Of a stretch of DNA of 6,928 nucleotides, positions 1-5,669 are shown one piece after another. A program made the position numbers and the translations under genes. This DNA comes from Clostridiaceae bacterium (GTDB taxonomy: Bacteria > Bacillota > Clostridia > Oscillospirales > QAMX01). The stretch lies in the NCBI GenBank assembly GCA_016297585.1, contig JAEDGJ010000127.1, forward strand, positions 1-6,928, in the 5' to 3' direction. The notes below the pieces were generated by a model. It was not told where the DNA came from and searched no databases. It saw only the letters and a list, made by a program, of their open reading frames with translations. Within the stretch, counting starts at the first letter, position 1; every line of letters starts with the position of its first letter.

Positions 1-576
1 GAGGTGCTCGTCTTTACCTATGAGCTCGACGTGACGAAGGTCGACGGACAGAACCCAGATACGAAGCTCGAGGACGCGGAGTTTGTGCTGCTCAACAGCG
101 ATAAGACCAAGGTTGCGAAGGTTGTGGACGGCAAATTTGTCGAATGGCTCGATATTCCTGAAGCGGTGGACGGAAAGGTCACCTATCCGGACGGCTCGAA
201 GCTGACCTCCGGCACGGACGGCAAGTTCGCCGTCGCGGGACTCGACGCGGGAACCTACTACCTCGTCGAGACGAAGGCTCCGGCGGGCTATAACCTGCTG
301 AAAAACCCGATCAAGGTCACAATCGCGGCGACGCTCGACAAGTCCGAGAATAATCCGGCGCTGACCGCGCTCACGATCTCGGTCGACGGCGGCGCGGCGA
401 AGGACGGCAATCTCACTTCCGGCGTGGTCGAGACGAACGTGGAGAACAACCACGGCGCGACGCTGCCGGAGACCGGCGGCGCGGGCACGACGGCGTTCTA
501 CATCATCGGCGGCTGCCTCGTGCTGGCCGCGGCGGTGCTGCTCGTGACGAAAAAGCGCATGAGCTCGAAGGGCTGA
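1..576 (+). CDS. SpaA-type major pilin, C-terminal part (left end outside window)
   Basis: The frame is open from base 1, so this is the last 191 codons of a longer gene; the GTG at base 4 is not a credible start. The visible part is one SpaA/Cna-B-type domain followed by a cell-wall sorting signal. Isopeptide candidates are Lys13 (in ELDVTKVD, counted from base 1), Glu90 in the E-box YLVETKAPAGY, and Asn149 or Asn150 in VENN just before the signal. The sorting motif LPETGG lies at 463-480, followed by a hydrophobic stretch (FYIIGGCLVLAAAVLLV) and a positive tail (KKRMSSKG). This layout is typical of the shaft subunit that a class C sortase polymerises, and the adjacent sortase gene fits that. 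The pilin-motif lysine that would accept the next subunit is probably in the missing N-terminal domain. It could instead be a minor pilin, but first position in front of srtC favours the shaft subunit. Confidence 0.9.
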   Translation, partial: EVLVFTYELDVTKVDGQNPDTKLEDAEFVLLNSDKTKVAKVVDGKFVEWLDIPEAVDGKVTYPDGSKLTSGTDGKFAVAGLDAGTYYLVETKAPAGYNLLKNPIKVTIAATLDKSENNPALTALTISVDGGAAKDGNLTSGVVETNVENNHGATLPETGGAGTTAFYIIGGCLVLAAAVLLVTKKRMSSKG

Positions 577-592
577 AAAACCCGAACATAGC

Positions 593-626
593 GTCCGGCC
601 GGCGCGCGTTTTGACGCCGGCCGGGC
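593..626 (+). promoter_or_regulatory. Intergenic stem-loop 1 between pilin and sortase
   Basis: Bases 595-604 pair perfectly with 615-624 (10 bp, all G-C), extendable to 593-604/615-626 through one G.U pair, with a 10-nt loop at 605-614. An A-run (627-632), not a T-run, follows it, so it is not a canonical intrinsic terminator for the + strand. It begins 17 nt after the pilin stop codon. Such hairpins can protect the 3' end of an abundant upstream message or partly attenuate the downstream gene; which applies here is inference. Confidence 0.6.
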
Positions 627-635
627 AAAAAACGG

Positions 636-667
636 CGTCCGGGGAGGAAAACAGGCCTTCCCGGACG
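636..667 (+). promoter_or_regulatory. Intergenic stem-loop 2 upstream of srtC
   Basis: Bases 636-647 pair with 656-667: 12 bp with one G.U, the outer 8 bp (CGTCCGGG/CCCGGACG) being perfect, with an 8-nt loop. It starts 10 nt after stem-loop 1 and again lacks a U-tract. A further short palindrome (GTCCGCGGAC, 667-676) follows, and the repeated CGTCCGG words (592 and 636) allow alternative pairings. The srtC ribosome site at 697-702 (AAGGAG) lies about 30 nt downstream and is left free by this fold. Confidence 0.55.
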
Positions 668-710
668 TCCGCGGACGGCCGACGGGGGAGAACGGCAAGG
701 AGAACCCTGC

Positions 711-1568
711 ATGAAAAAGAAAAAAGGCGGCTGGATAACGGGGCTTCTGGTGCTGCTTTTGCTGGCAGGGCTGTCCCTGCTGCTCTACCCCGCCGTCAGC
801 GACTACTGGAACTCCCTGCATCAGACGCGCGCCATCGCCGGCTATGCCGAGGGGGTGGCGGCGCTGGACGGGACGCGCTATGAGGAGCTCTGGCAGGCGG
901 CGCGGGACTATAACGACGCGCTCGCGCGGCATGAGACGAATTTCGCCCCGGACGGGGAGCGGCTTGCGGACTACGCGTCCCAGCTCGACGCGTCGGGAAA
1001 CGGCGTGATGGGGTATATCGAGATCCCCTCGATCCAGGTCTCGCTGCCGATCTATCACGGCACGGACGAGGCGGTGCTGCAGGTCGCGGCCGGGCATCTC
1101 GAGTGGTCGAGCCTGCCCGTCGGCGGCGAGAGCACGCACTGCGTCCTGTCCGGGCACCGCGGGCTGCCGTCGGCGAAGCTGTTTACGAACCTCGACCGGC
1201 TCGCCGTCGGGGACGTGTTCCTGCTGCGCGTGCTGGACGAGGTGCTGACCTATGAGGTCGATCAGATCCTGATCGTGGAGCCGTCCGAGACGGACGCGCT
1301 GCGCATCGTGGGGGGCATGGATTACTGCACGCTCGTGACGTGCACGCCGTACGGCGTGAATACGCACCGGCTCCTTGTGCGGGGGCACCGCATCGAGAAT
1401 GCGGAGGAGGCAAGGACGGTGCGCGTGACGGCGGACGCGGTGCAGATCGAGCCGCTGCTGGTGGCGCCCATCGCGGCGATCCCGCTGCTGGCCGTGCTGC
1501 TGATCGTACTGCTGCTGCCGCGGCGAGCCAAGAACAGACGTGGAGATGACGCCGATGAAGACGAATAA
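711..1568 (+). CDS. srtC: Class C pilin-polymerising sortase
   Basis: This is a 285-residue membrane transpeptidase that would cleave the pilin LPxTG motif between Thr and Gly and join it to a lysine of the next pilin, building the covalent fibre outside the membrane. It has an N-terminal membrane anchor (about residues 8-28), the class C signature NGVMGYIEIP (near residues 97-106), catalytic His149 in SGHRGLPSAKLF, Cys211 in TLVTCTPYGVNTHRLLVRG and Arg220 nine residues after the Cys. A second membrane segment (about 251-271) precedes a basic then acidic tail (RRAKNRRGDDADEDE). Two membrane segments and this length are usual for class C. The start is set by AAGGAG at 697-702, 8 nt before the ATG. 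The usual DPF/DPW lid motif before the catalytic domain is not visible; the region reads NFAPDG (residues 77-82). The 3' end overlaps the next pilin gene by 14 nt. Confidence 0.94.
   Translation: MKKKKGGWITGLLVLLLLAGLSLLLYPAVSDYWNSLHQTRAIAGYAEGVAALDGTRYEELWQAARDYNDALARHETNFAPDGERLADYASQLDASGNGVMGYIEIPSIQVSLPIYHGTDEAVLQVAAGHLEWSSLPVGGESTHCVLSGHRGLPSAKLFTNLDRLAVGDVFLLRVLDEVLTYEVDQILIVEPSETDALRIVGGMDYCTLVTCTPYGVNTHRLLVRGHRIENAEEARTVRVTADAVQIEPLLVAPIAAIPLLAVLLIVLLLPRRAKNRRGDDADEDE
1542..1545 (+). promoter_or_regulatory. Ribosome binding site that sets the start of the LPQTG pilin
   Basis: GGAG inside the end of srtC lies 9 nt before the ATG at 1555. The alternative GTG at 1540 overlaps this site, and the ATG at 1546 directly abuts it, so neither could use it. 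Starting at 1555 also gives a standard signal peptide (MKTNKRL followed by a hydrophobic core). Confidence 0.65.
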
Positions 1569-2526
1569 ACGCCTTTGCGCCGCACTGTGCGGGCTGCTTG
1601 CGCTGTGCATGCTGACCGTATGCGCGCAGGCGGCGGGAAAAATCGACTTTTCGCGGGACACGGGTCTGACGCTCTACTGCGCGGACAACGGCGTCCCGCT
1701 GTCCGGCGTGCGCTTCGACCTCTACCTCGTCGCGCAGGCGGACGAATACGGCGAGCTGACGGTCACGCCGGCGTTTTCGATCTTCAACGTGAACATCCGC
1801 GGCGAAAACGACGGCGCATGGCGCGCGCTGGCGTCCACGCTCGAGGGCTATACCGCGGGCATGACGCCCGACGACAGCGCGGTGTCGGATCCGGCGGGCT
1901 GGGTGCGCTTCCCGACCGGCGGCCGGCGGCTCGTGCCGGGGCTGTACTTTGTGCAGGGGCGCCGCCATACGCAGGACGGGCGCGTCTATGACTTCACGCC
2001 GTTTCTCGTGCTGCTGCCGGAAAACGGGGACGAGGACTGGCTCTACGGCGTGACGGCCTGCCCGAAGTTCACCGTGACGGAGGACGTGCCGGAGAATGTG
2101 ACGCGCAAGGTGCTCAAGATCTGGGACGACGCGGGGCGGGAGAGCCTGCGCCCGCAGACCGTCACCGTCCGGCTGCTGCGCGACGGCGAGGTGTACGACA
2201 CCGTCACGCTGAGCGCGGAAAACGGCTGGCGGTATACCTGGACGGGGCTTTCCGGCGAGTCCTGGTGGACAGTCGCGGAGGACGTCCCGGCGGGCTATGT
2301 CCCGTCGGTCTCACGCGAGGGCGTCACGTTCGTCATCACGAACACCTGCCGCACGGACGTCCCCGTGAGTCCGGGTACGCCGACGAACCCCGGCAATCCC
2401 GGCACGCCGGGCAGGCTGCCGCAGACGGGGCAGCTCTGGTGGCCGGTGCCCGTGCTGACGGCCGCGGGACTGGCGCTCGTGATTCTCGGACTGCTGCGAA
2501 GACGGAGGAAGGGTCATGCGGAATAG
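1555..2526 (+). CDS. LPxTG minor or basal pilin with SpaA-like N-domain and Cna-B domain
   Basis: This is a 323-residue secreted, wall- or pilus-linked protein. A signal peptide (basic MKTNKR, hydrophobic core, likely cleavage after AQA near residue 26) leads into an N-terminal SpaA-like domain (about 30-172) with the recognisable pattern PLSGVRFDLYLV ... LVPGLYFVQG ... DFTPFLVLLPENG ... CPKF. A Cna-B domain follows (about 185-265) with isopeptide candidates Lys188 (KIWDD), Glu242 (TVAEDVPAGY) and Asn263 (FVITNT). A Pro/Gly-rich spacer (PVSPGTPTNPGNPGTPG) leads to LPQTG at residues 288-292 (bases 2416-2430), a membrane segment and the tail RRRRKGHAE. The Pro-rich spacer before the sorting signal is common in pilins fixed to the wall, which suggests the base subunit; a minor or tip pilin is possible. 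Three ectodomain cysteines (42, 169, 265) are unusual. It overlaps srtC upstream by 14 nt and the second sortase downstream by 11 nt, consistent with translational coupling. Confidence 0.88.
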   Translation: MKTNKRLCAALCGLLALCMLTVCAQAAGKIDFSRDTGLTLYCADNGVPLSGVRFDLYLVAQADEYGELTVTPAFSIFNVNIRGENDGAWRALASTLEGYTAGMTPDDSAVSDPAGWVRFPTGGRRLVPGLYFVQGRRHTQDGRVYDFTPFLVLLPENGDEDWLYGVTACPKFTVTEDVPENVTRKVLKIWDDAGRESLRPQTVTVRLLRDGEVYDTVTLSAENGWRYTWTGLSGESWWTVAEDVPAGYVPSVSREGVTFVITNTCRTDVPVSPGTPTNPGNPGTPGRLPQTGQLWWPVPVLTAAGLALVILGLLRRRRKGHAE

Positions 2527-3316
2527 GCGGGGCGGCGCGCTCATCGGGCTGGGGCTCGGACTGCTGGCGGCGGCGCTCTGTCTTGCGGCGTACAACCTGT
2601 ACGACGGCGTCCGTGCCGGAAAAGCGTCCGCTGCGGCGCTCGACGCGGTGCTCGCGGCGACGCGGGACCGCCCCGATGCCGCAGAAAGCGCCTCTTCCGC
2701 ACCGGATGATACGCCCTTTGCGCCGGACGGCGTGAGCCCGCTGCCGGGTATCGGCGCTTCCGGGCAGGAAAACGAGTCTTCCGGGTCGGAAGACGGGTCG
2801 TATGATGAGAAAAACGGGTTTTCCGGACAGGAAAACGGCTTGGCGGCGCCGGAGGACGGGGAGACCGCGCCCGGGGAGACGGAGATCCCGGATCATGTGC
2901 TGAATCCGGCGATGGAGATGCCGGAGACGGCGGTGGACGGCGCCTCCTACATCGGCGTGCTGCGGATCCCGGCGCTGGGGCTTTCTCTGCCGGTCATCGG
3001 CGAGTGGAGCGACGACGGGGCAAAGCTCGCGCCGTGCCGGTACGCGGGCTCGGCGTATACGGACGACCTTGTCATCGCGGGGCACAACTACCGGACGCAT
3101 TTCGGCTCGCTCGGCAGACTTTCCGTGGGGGACGAGGTGACGTTCTGCGACCTCGACGGGAACGTGTTCGTCTACCGCGCGGCGGCGAAGGAGACGCTTG
3201 CGCCGGAGGACACGGAGGAGATGACGGACAGCGGCTGGGCATTGACGCTGTTTACCTGTACGACCGGCGGCGCGTACCGGCTCGCGATCCGCTGCGAGCG
3301 GGCGGCGGCGCCGTGA
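2516..3316 (+). CDS. Second sortase (not class C) with a repeat stalk
   Basis: This 266-residue sortase-family transpeptidase has an N-terminal signal-anchor (about residues 7-26) and no C-terminal membrane segment. A long polar, acidic linker (about 45-140) includes a five-unit heptapeptide repeat at residues 82-116. The compact catalytic domain runs from YIGVLRIP (residue 145) to the end. Catalytic candidates are His190 in IAGHNYRTHFGSL, Cys248 in TLFTCTTGGAYRLAIRCER, and Arg255 or Arg259. The short Cys-to-Arg loop and the missing C-terminal helix set it apart from the class C enzyme upstream; I cannot assign its class safely. It may anchor the LPQTG pilin to peptidoglycan or process a subset of pilins. 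The start ATG is preceded by GGAGG at 2504-2508 (7-nt gap) inside the upstream gene, whose stop it overlaps by 11 nt. It is the last gene of the pilus operon. Confidence 0.88.
   Translation: MRNRRGGALIGLGLGLLAAALCLAAYNLYDGVRAGKASAAALDAVLAATRDRPDAAESASSAPDDTPFAPDGVSPLPGIGASGQENESSGSEDGSYDEKNGFSGQENGLAAPEDGETAPGETEIPDHVLNPAMEMPETAVDGASYIGVLRIPALGLSLPVIGEWSDDGAKLAPCRYAGSAYTDDLVIAGHNYRTHFGSLGRLSVGDEVTFCDLDGNVFVYRAAAKETLAPEDTEEMTDSGWALTLFTCTTGGAYRLAIRCERAAAP
2759..2863 (+). repeat. Five in-frame 21-bp tandem repeats encoding heptapeptides
   Basis: Five consecutive 21-nt units encode SGQENES, SGSEDGS, YDEKNGF, SGQENGL and AAPEDGE, with approximate consensus S-G-Q-E-N/D-G-x. Units 1 and 4 share 16 of 17 leading bases (2758-2774 versus 2821-2837). 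A degenerate sixth unit (TAPGETE) may follow. The repeat sits in the extracytoplasmic linker of the second sortase, so it probably acts as a flexible spacer whose copy number could vary by slippage without breaking the frame. Confidence 0.8.
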
Positions 3317-3326
3317 TTTTTTTTTT
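3303..3326 (+). terminator. Probable intrinsic terminator of the pilus operon
   Basis: A short GC hairpin (CGGC at 3303-3306, loop GGC, GCCG at 3310-3313, extendable by one G.U) is followed by the stop codon TGA and then ten consecutive T residues (3317-3326). The stem is short for an intrinsic terminator, but the T-run is long. A second small hairpin (CCGCT/AGCGG, 3289-3301) lies just upstream. The terminator overlaps the last codons of the second sortase. Confidence 0.55.
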
Positions 3327-3427
3327 GGCGCGCCGGGGAAAACGCGGCGCGGGCGGACAGCGGCAGCGATCAAAAGACCGCGGGAAAGCGGCTGCGCGGC
3401 GGCGAAATCGAGCCGGAATTGCGGGAA

Positions 3428-3445
3428 ATCCCGGCAGATCGGGAT
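3428..3445 (+). promoter_or_regulatory. Inverted repeat upstream of the GH42-like gene, possible operator
   Basis: ATCCCG (3428-3433) and CGGGAT (3440-3445) form a perfect 6-6-6 inverted repeat. It ends just upstream of where a -35 element would lie for the -10 at 3469. A dimeric regulator site is possible, but short inverted repeats are frequent in GC-rich DNA and no regulator gene is in the window. Confidence 0.3.
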
Positions 3446-3463
3446 AGTTTTCCGGAACCCATC

Positions 3464-3474
3464 TGTGATATACT
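3464..3474 (+). promoter_or_regulatory. Extended -10 promoter of the GH42-like gene
   Basis: TGTGATATACT contains the TRTG-n extension and a -10 hexamer TATACT differing at one base from TATAAT. No good -35 is present at 16-18 nt (the 17-nt position reads AGTTTT), which fits an extended -10 promoter that depends on the TG element or on an activator. Transcription would start near 3481. The gene's ribosome site (GGGGGAA, about 3496-3502) follows, 8 nt before the ATG. Confidence 0.65.
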
Positions 3475-3510
3475 CGAAACACACATCCGTAAGATGGGGG
3501 AACACGAAAC

Positions 3511-5511
3511 ATGGACAGACAGTATACGTATTTCCGGCCGAAACGGGCGGCCGCCTGGATTACGACCATCGACGACCTCCTGTGGCCGGATATCAACATC
3601 ATCCGGAAGATCGAGCGCATGGCGAAAGGCTTTGCCGACGCGGGCGTCGATCTCGCGATCAACTACGGCTTCCACACGCGCTTTGACTTCTCGGATTACT
3701 TCGAGACGCTCAACGGCTACTATAAAAACGTCTGCGACGAGCTGCACAAGTACGGCATCCGCTTCATGGACCACTACAGCTGCAACCTCGTGGAGCGCCC
3801 GAAGCCGGAGCACTTTTATGAGCTCCACAACTCCGAGCGCCACCATGTGCTGCTGCACAAGGACCCGATCGCCGCGGAATTTGCGCAGTACGCGGGGCAC
3901 CGCTTCCGCGACATCCTCGAAAAGGACGTGCGCGACGGCTCGAACGCCTACTGTGTCTATAAGGCGGAGATGTTCTGCCACAACAACCCCGGCTTCATCG
4001 ACATGCACCGCAAGTACCTCGAGAGAATGCTCGCCGTCGTGCCGCTCGACGCGATGGAGGTCGACGACATGTGCGACTACGGCGGACTGACGAGCTGCGG
4101 CTGCGACTACTGCCGCGAGCGCTTCCGCCGCGACTACGGGCGCGAGCTGCCGCCGCTGGAGGACCGGGACTTCTGGGGCGATACGTCGAAGCCCCAGCTT
4201 TCGTGGGGCAATTACGACAATCCCGCGTTCCGCGACTGGGTGCGCTGCAAGACGGACGGCGTGCACGACCACATCCGGATGATCAAAGAGGTGCTCGGCG
4301 ACCGTCCGCTGATGACCTGCTGCAGCGGCACGGGTCCGATGGTGCTCAACGGGCTCGGACTGAATCTGGAGCGCTTCGCGGACGACCTCGACCTCGTGAT
4401 GCTCGAGAACTGCGGCATGGCGCTGAACGTGACCAACTGGGCGGGCAAGGACGCGGAGGCGATGCTGCAGAAGGACATCGCGGCGAACACGATGGGCGGC
4501 GCGCCCGCGGTCGCGCTGAGCTACCAGACCTACGAGCCGAGCGCGTATCTCGGCTGGGCGCTGGCGCGCTTCTGGGGCGCCGCGAACTGGGGCAGCACGA
4601 TGGTCGGCCGCCTGAGCGTCGATCCGGGCGACATCGGCACGCCGTACGACCTGATGGCGCCGACGGCGAACTGGGAGGACCGCTACAGCCCCATTCCGGA
4701 GAACAGCGGCGAGGAGGCGGCGGACATCCGCATCGCAAACAACCTCCTCTGCCGCGAAAACGGACACCGCGACGAAAACGGCCGCGAACACTGGAAGGAC
4801 GCGTCGGGCTGGAGCCGCGCGTGCGTGGAGCACAACGTCGGCTACCGCTTCGTGCGCTTCCGGGAGCTTTCGGACGCCGGGGCGCTGCTGCGCGAGCGGA
4901 CGCCGCTCGTGCTTGCGAACATGGGCGTCGTCTCGGACGCGCAGTTTGAGGCGATCGAGGCGTATCTTGCGGCGGGCGGCCGCGCGATTTTGAAGCTGCC
5001 GTTCGGCACGCGGGACGAGCAGGGCTTTGTCCGCCCCGAGCCGCTGTCCGCAAAGCTCCTCGCGAAGGGCTACGCGGGGCTGACGGTGACGGACGGCGAC
5101 GCGGAGGACGCGCTTTCTGCGATGCTGGAGGCAGGCGTTATCCGTCCGGCGATCACGCAGACCGAGGGCGAGACGACGTGGGCGATGCGCCTGCGCCGTA
5201 ACGACGGCCGCTTCTTCCTGCACATCTTAAACCGCGCGCTGAAGTCCGTGCCGCATCCGACGGTGCGCGTGACGGAGACGCACGGCGGCGGACAGATCAT
5301 CGCGGACATCGAAAAGACGAATTGCGGCGGACGCGTCAGCGTCATCCTCCGCGTGCCGGTGCCGGAGCGGCTTGAGCTGCGCACGCCCGAGCGCGGACGG
5401 CTCGCGTTCCCCGTCGAGACGGAAAAGCTCGCGGACGGCGGCACGAAGCTGACGTTCGATCTTTCCGACATCACCCTGTACGCGGTCGTGCAGGAGAAAA
5501 CCGGCGCATAA
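3511..5511 (+). CDS. GH42/beta-galactosidase-like putative glycoside hydrolase
   Basis: This 666-residue protein has no signal peptide or membrane segment and is therefore probably cytoplasmic. I recognise a glycosidase-type architecture but no specific substrate. An N-terminal TIM-barrel-like region (about 1-400) begins YFRPKRAAAWITTIDD and carries a cysteine cluster: Cys188, Cys196, Cys198, Cys201, the last three in CGCDYC. This CxCxxC spacing matches the zinc site of GH42 beta-galactosidases. The segment before it reads MEVDDMCDY (182-190) where GH42 enzymes have the acid/base Asn-Glu pair, so the Glu is not obvious; Asp185/Asp186 could serve instead. Glu299 in DLVMLENCGM is a nucleophile candidate. 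Residues about 460-505 (LVLANMGVVSDAQFEAIEAY then AAGGRAIL) look like the Rossmann-type trimerisation domain of beta-galactosidases. The C-terminal part (RFFLHILN at 567-574 onwards) is a beta-domain. It lies between its own extended -10 promoter and a strong terminator, so it is probably monocistronic. Confidence 0.75.
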   Translation: MDRQYTYFRPKRAAAWITTIDDLLWPDINIIRKIERMAKGFADAGVDLAINYGFHTRFDFSDYFETLNGYYKNVCDELHKYGIRFMDHYSCNLVERPKPEHFYELHNSERHHVLLHKDPIAAEFAQYAGHRFRDILEKDVRDGSNAYCVYKAEMFCHNNPGFIDMHRKYLERMLAVVPLDAMEVDDMCDYGGLTSCGCDYCRERFRRDYGRELPPLEDRDFWGDTSKPQLSWGNYDNPAFRDWVRCKTDGVHDHIRMIKEVLGDRPLMTCCSGTGPMVLNGLGLNLERFADDLDLVMLENCGMALNVTNWAGKDAEAMLQKDIAANTMGGAPAVALSYQTYEPSAYLGWALARFWGAANWGSTMVGRLSVDPGDIGTPYDLMAPTANWEDRYSPIPENSGEEAADIRIANNLLCRENGHRDENGREHWKDASGWSRACVEHNVGYRFVRFRELSDAGALLRERTPLVLANMGVVSDAQFEAIEAYLAAGGRAILKLPFGTRDEQGFVRPEPLSAKLLAKGYAGLTVTDGDAEDALSAMLEAGVIRPAITQTEGETTWAMRLRRNDGRFFLHILNRALKSVPHPTVRVTETHGGGQIIADIEKTNCGGRVSVILRVPVPERLELRTPERGRLAFPVETEKLADGGTKLTFDLSDITLYAVVQEKTGA

Positions 5512-5519
5512 ACGAAAAA

Positions 5520-5561
5520 AACGCTCCGCAGGGGGGATCCTCCTGCGGGGCGTTCGATTTT
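5520..5561 (+). terminator. Intrinsic terminator after the GH42-like gene
   Basis: AACGCTCCGCAGG (5520-5532) pairs with CCTGCGGGGCGTT (5542-5554): a 13-bp stem with one G.U and a 9-nt loop, followed by an interrupted T-tract (TTCGATTTT, 5553-5561). An A-run (5515-5521) lies on the other side, so it could also work on the minus strand. It begins 9 nt after the stop codon. Confidence 0.85.
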
Positions 5562-5592
5562 CCGGACGAAAAGGGGGAGCGGCAAAAAAGAA

Positions 5593-5622
5593 TTGACAAG
5601 GCCGTGCCGGAGGTGGTATGAT
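5593..5622 (+). promoter_or_regulatory. SigmaA-type promoter of the beta-helix gene
   Basis: A perfect -35 TTGACA (5593-5598), an 18-nt spacer and the -10 TATGAT (5617-5622, one mismatch) lie in an A-rich patch just after the upstream terminator. Transcription would start near 5629. This is the strongest promoter match in the window. No clear operator or catabolite-repression site is visible around it. Confidence 0.85.
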
Positions 5623-5651
5623 AGGGGCAAACTTTGATGGAAAGCTGCTGC

Positions 5652-5660
5652 AAAGGATGG
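5652..5660 (+). promoter_or_regulatory. Ribosome binding site deciding the start of the beta-helix gene
   Basis: AAAGGATGG lies 9-12 nt before the in-frame ATG at 5670. The other in-frame ATG at 5637 would have a leader of only about 8 nt from the predicted transcription start and no proper ribosome site, so 5670 is preferred. Confidence 0.6.
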
Positions 5661-5669
5661 TACATCGAT

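Noticed and set aside
4..6. GTG near the left edge as the start of the first pilin
   Set aside because: The frame is open from base 1 and the sequence is mid-protein with no signal peptide, so the real start is upstream of the window.
1609..1626. Possible lipobox (LTVC) in the LPQTG pilin signal peptide
   Set aside because: The residue before Cys is Val, not Gly/Ala/Ser, and the protein already has an LPxTG anchor; ordinary signal peptidase cleavage after AQA is more likely.
498..1661. Long minus-strand open frame (387 codons) across pilin end and srtC
   Set aside because: Low-complexity Arg/Pro/His-rich translation, antisense to a clear sortase with catalytic motifs; a GC-rich shadow.
3329..3351. 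Hairpin CGCGCCG/CGGCGCG just after the T-run
   Set aside because: The T-run precedes it on the + strand and is an A-run after it on the minus strand, so it is not a terminator on either strand; I see no other role.
3370..5223. Minus-strand open frame of 617 codons opposite the GH42-like gene
   Set aside because: Composition is dominated by Arg, Ala, Val and His with no domain pattern. The + strand frame has domain structure, promoter, ribosome site and terminator.
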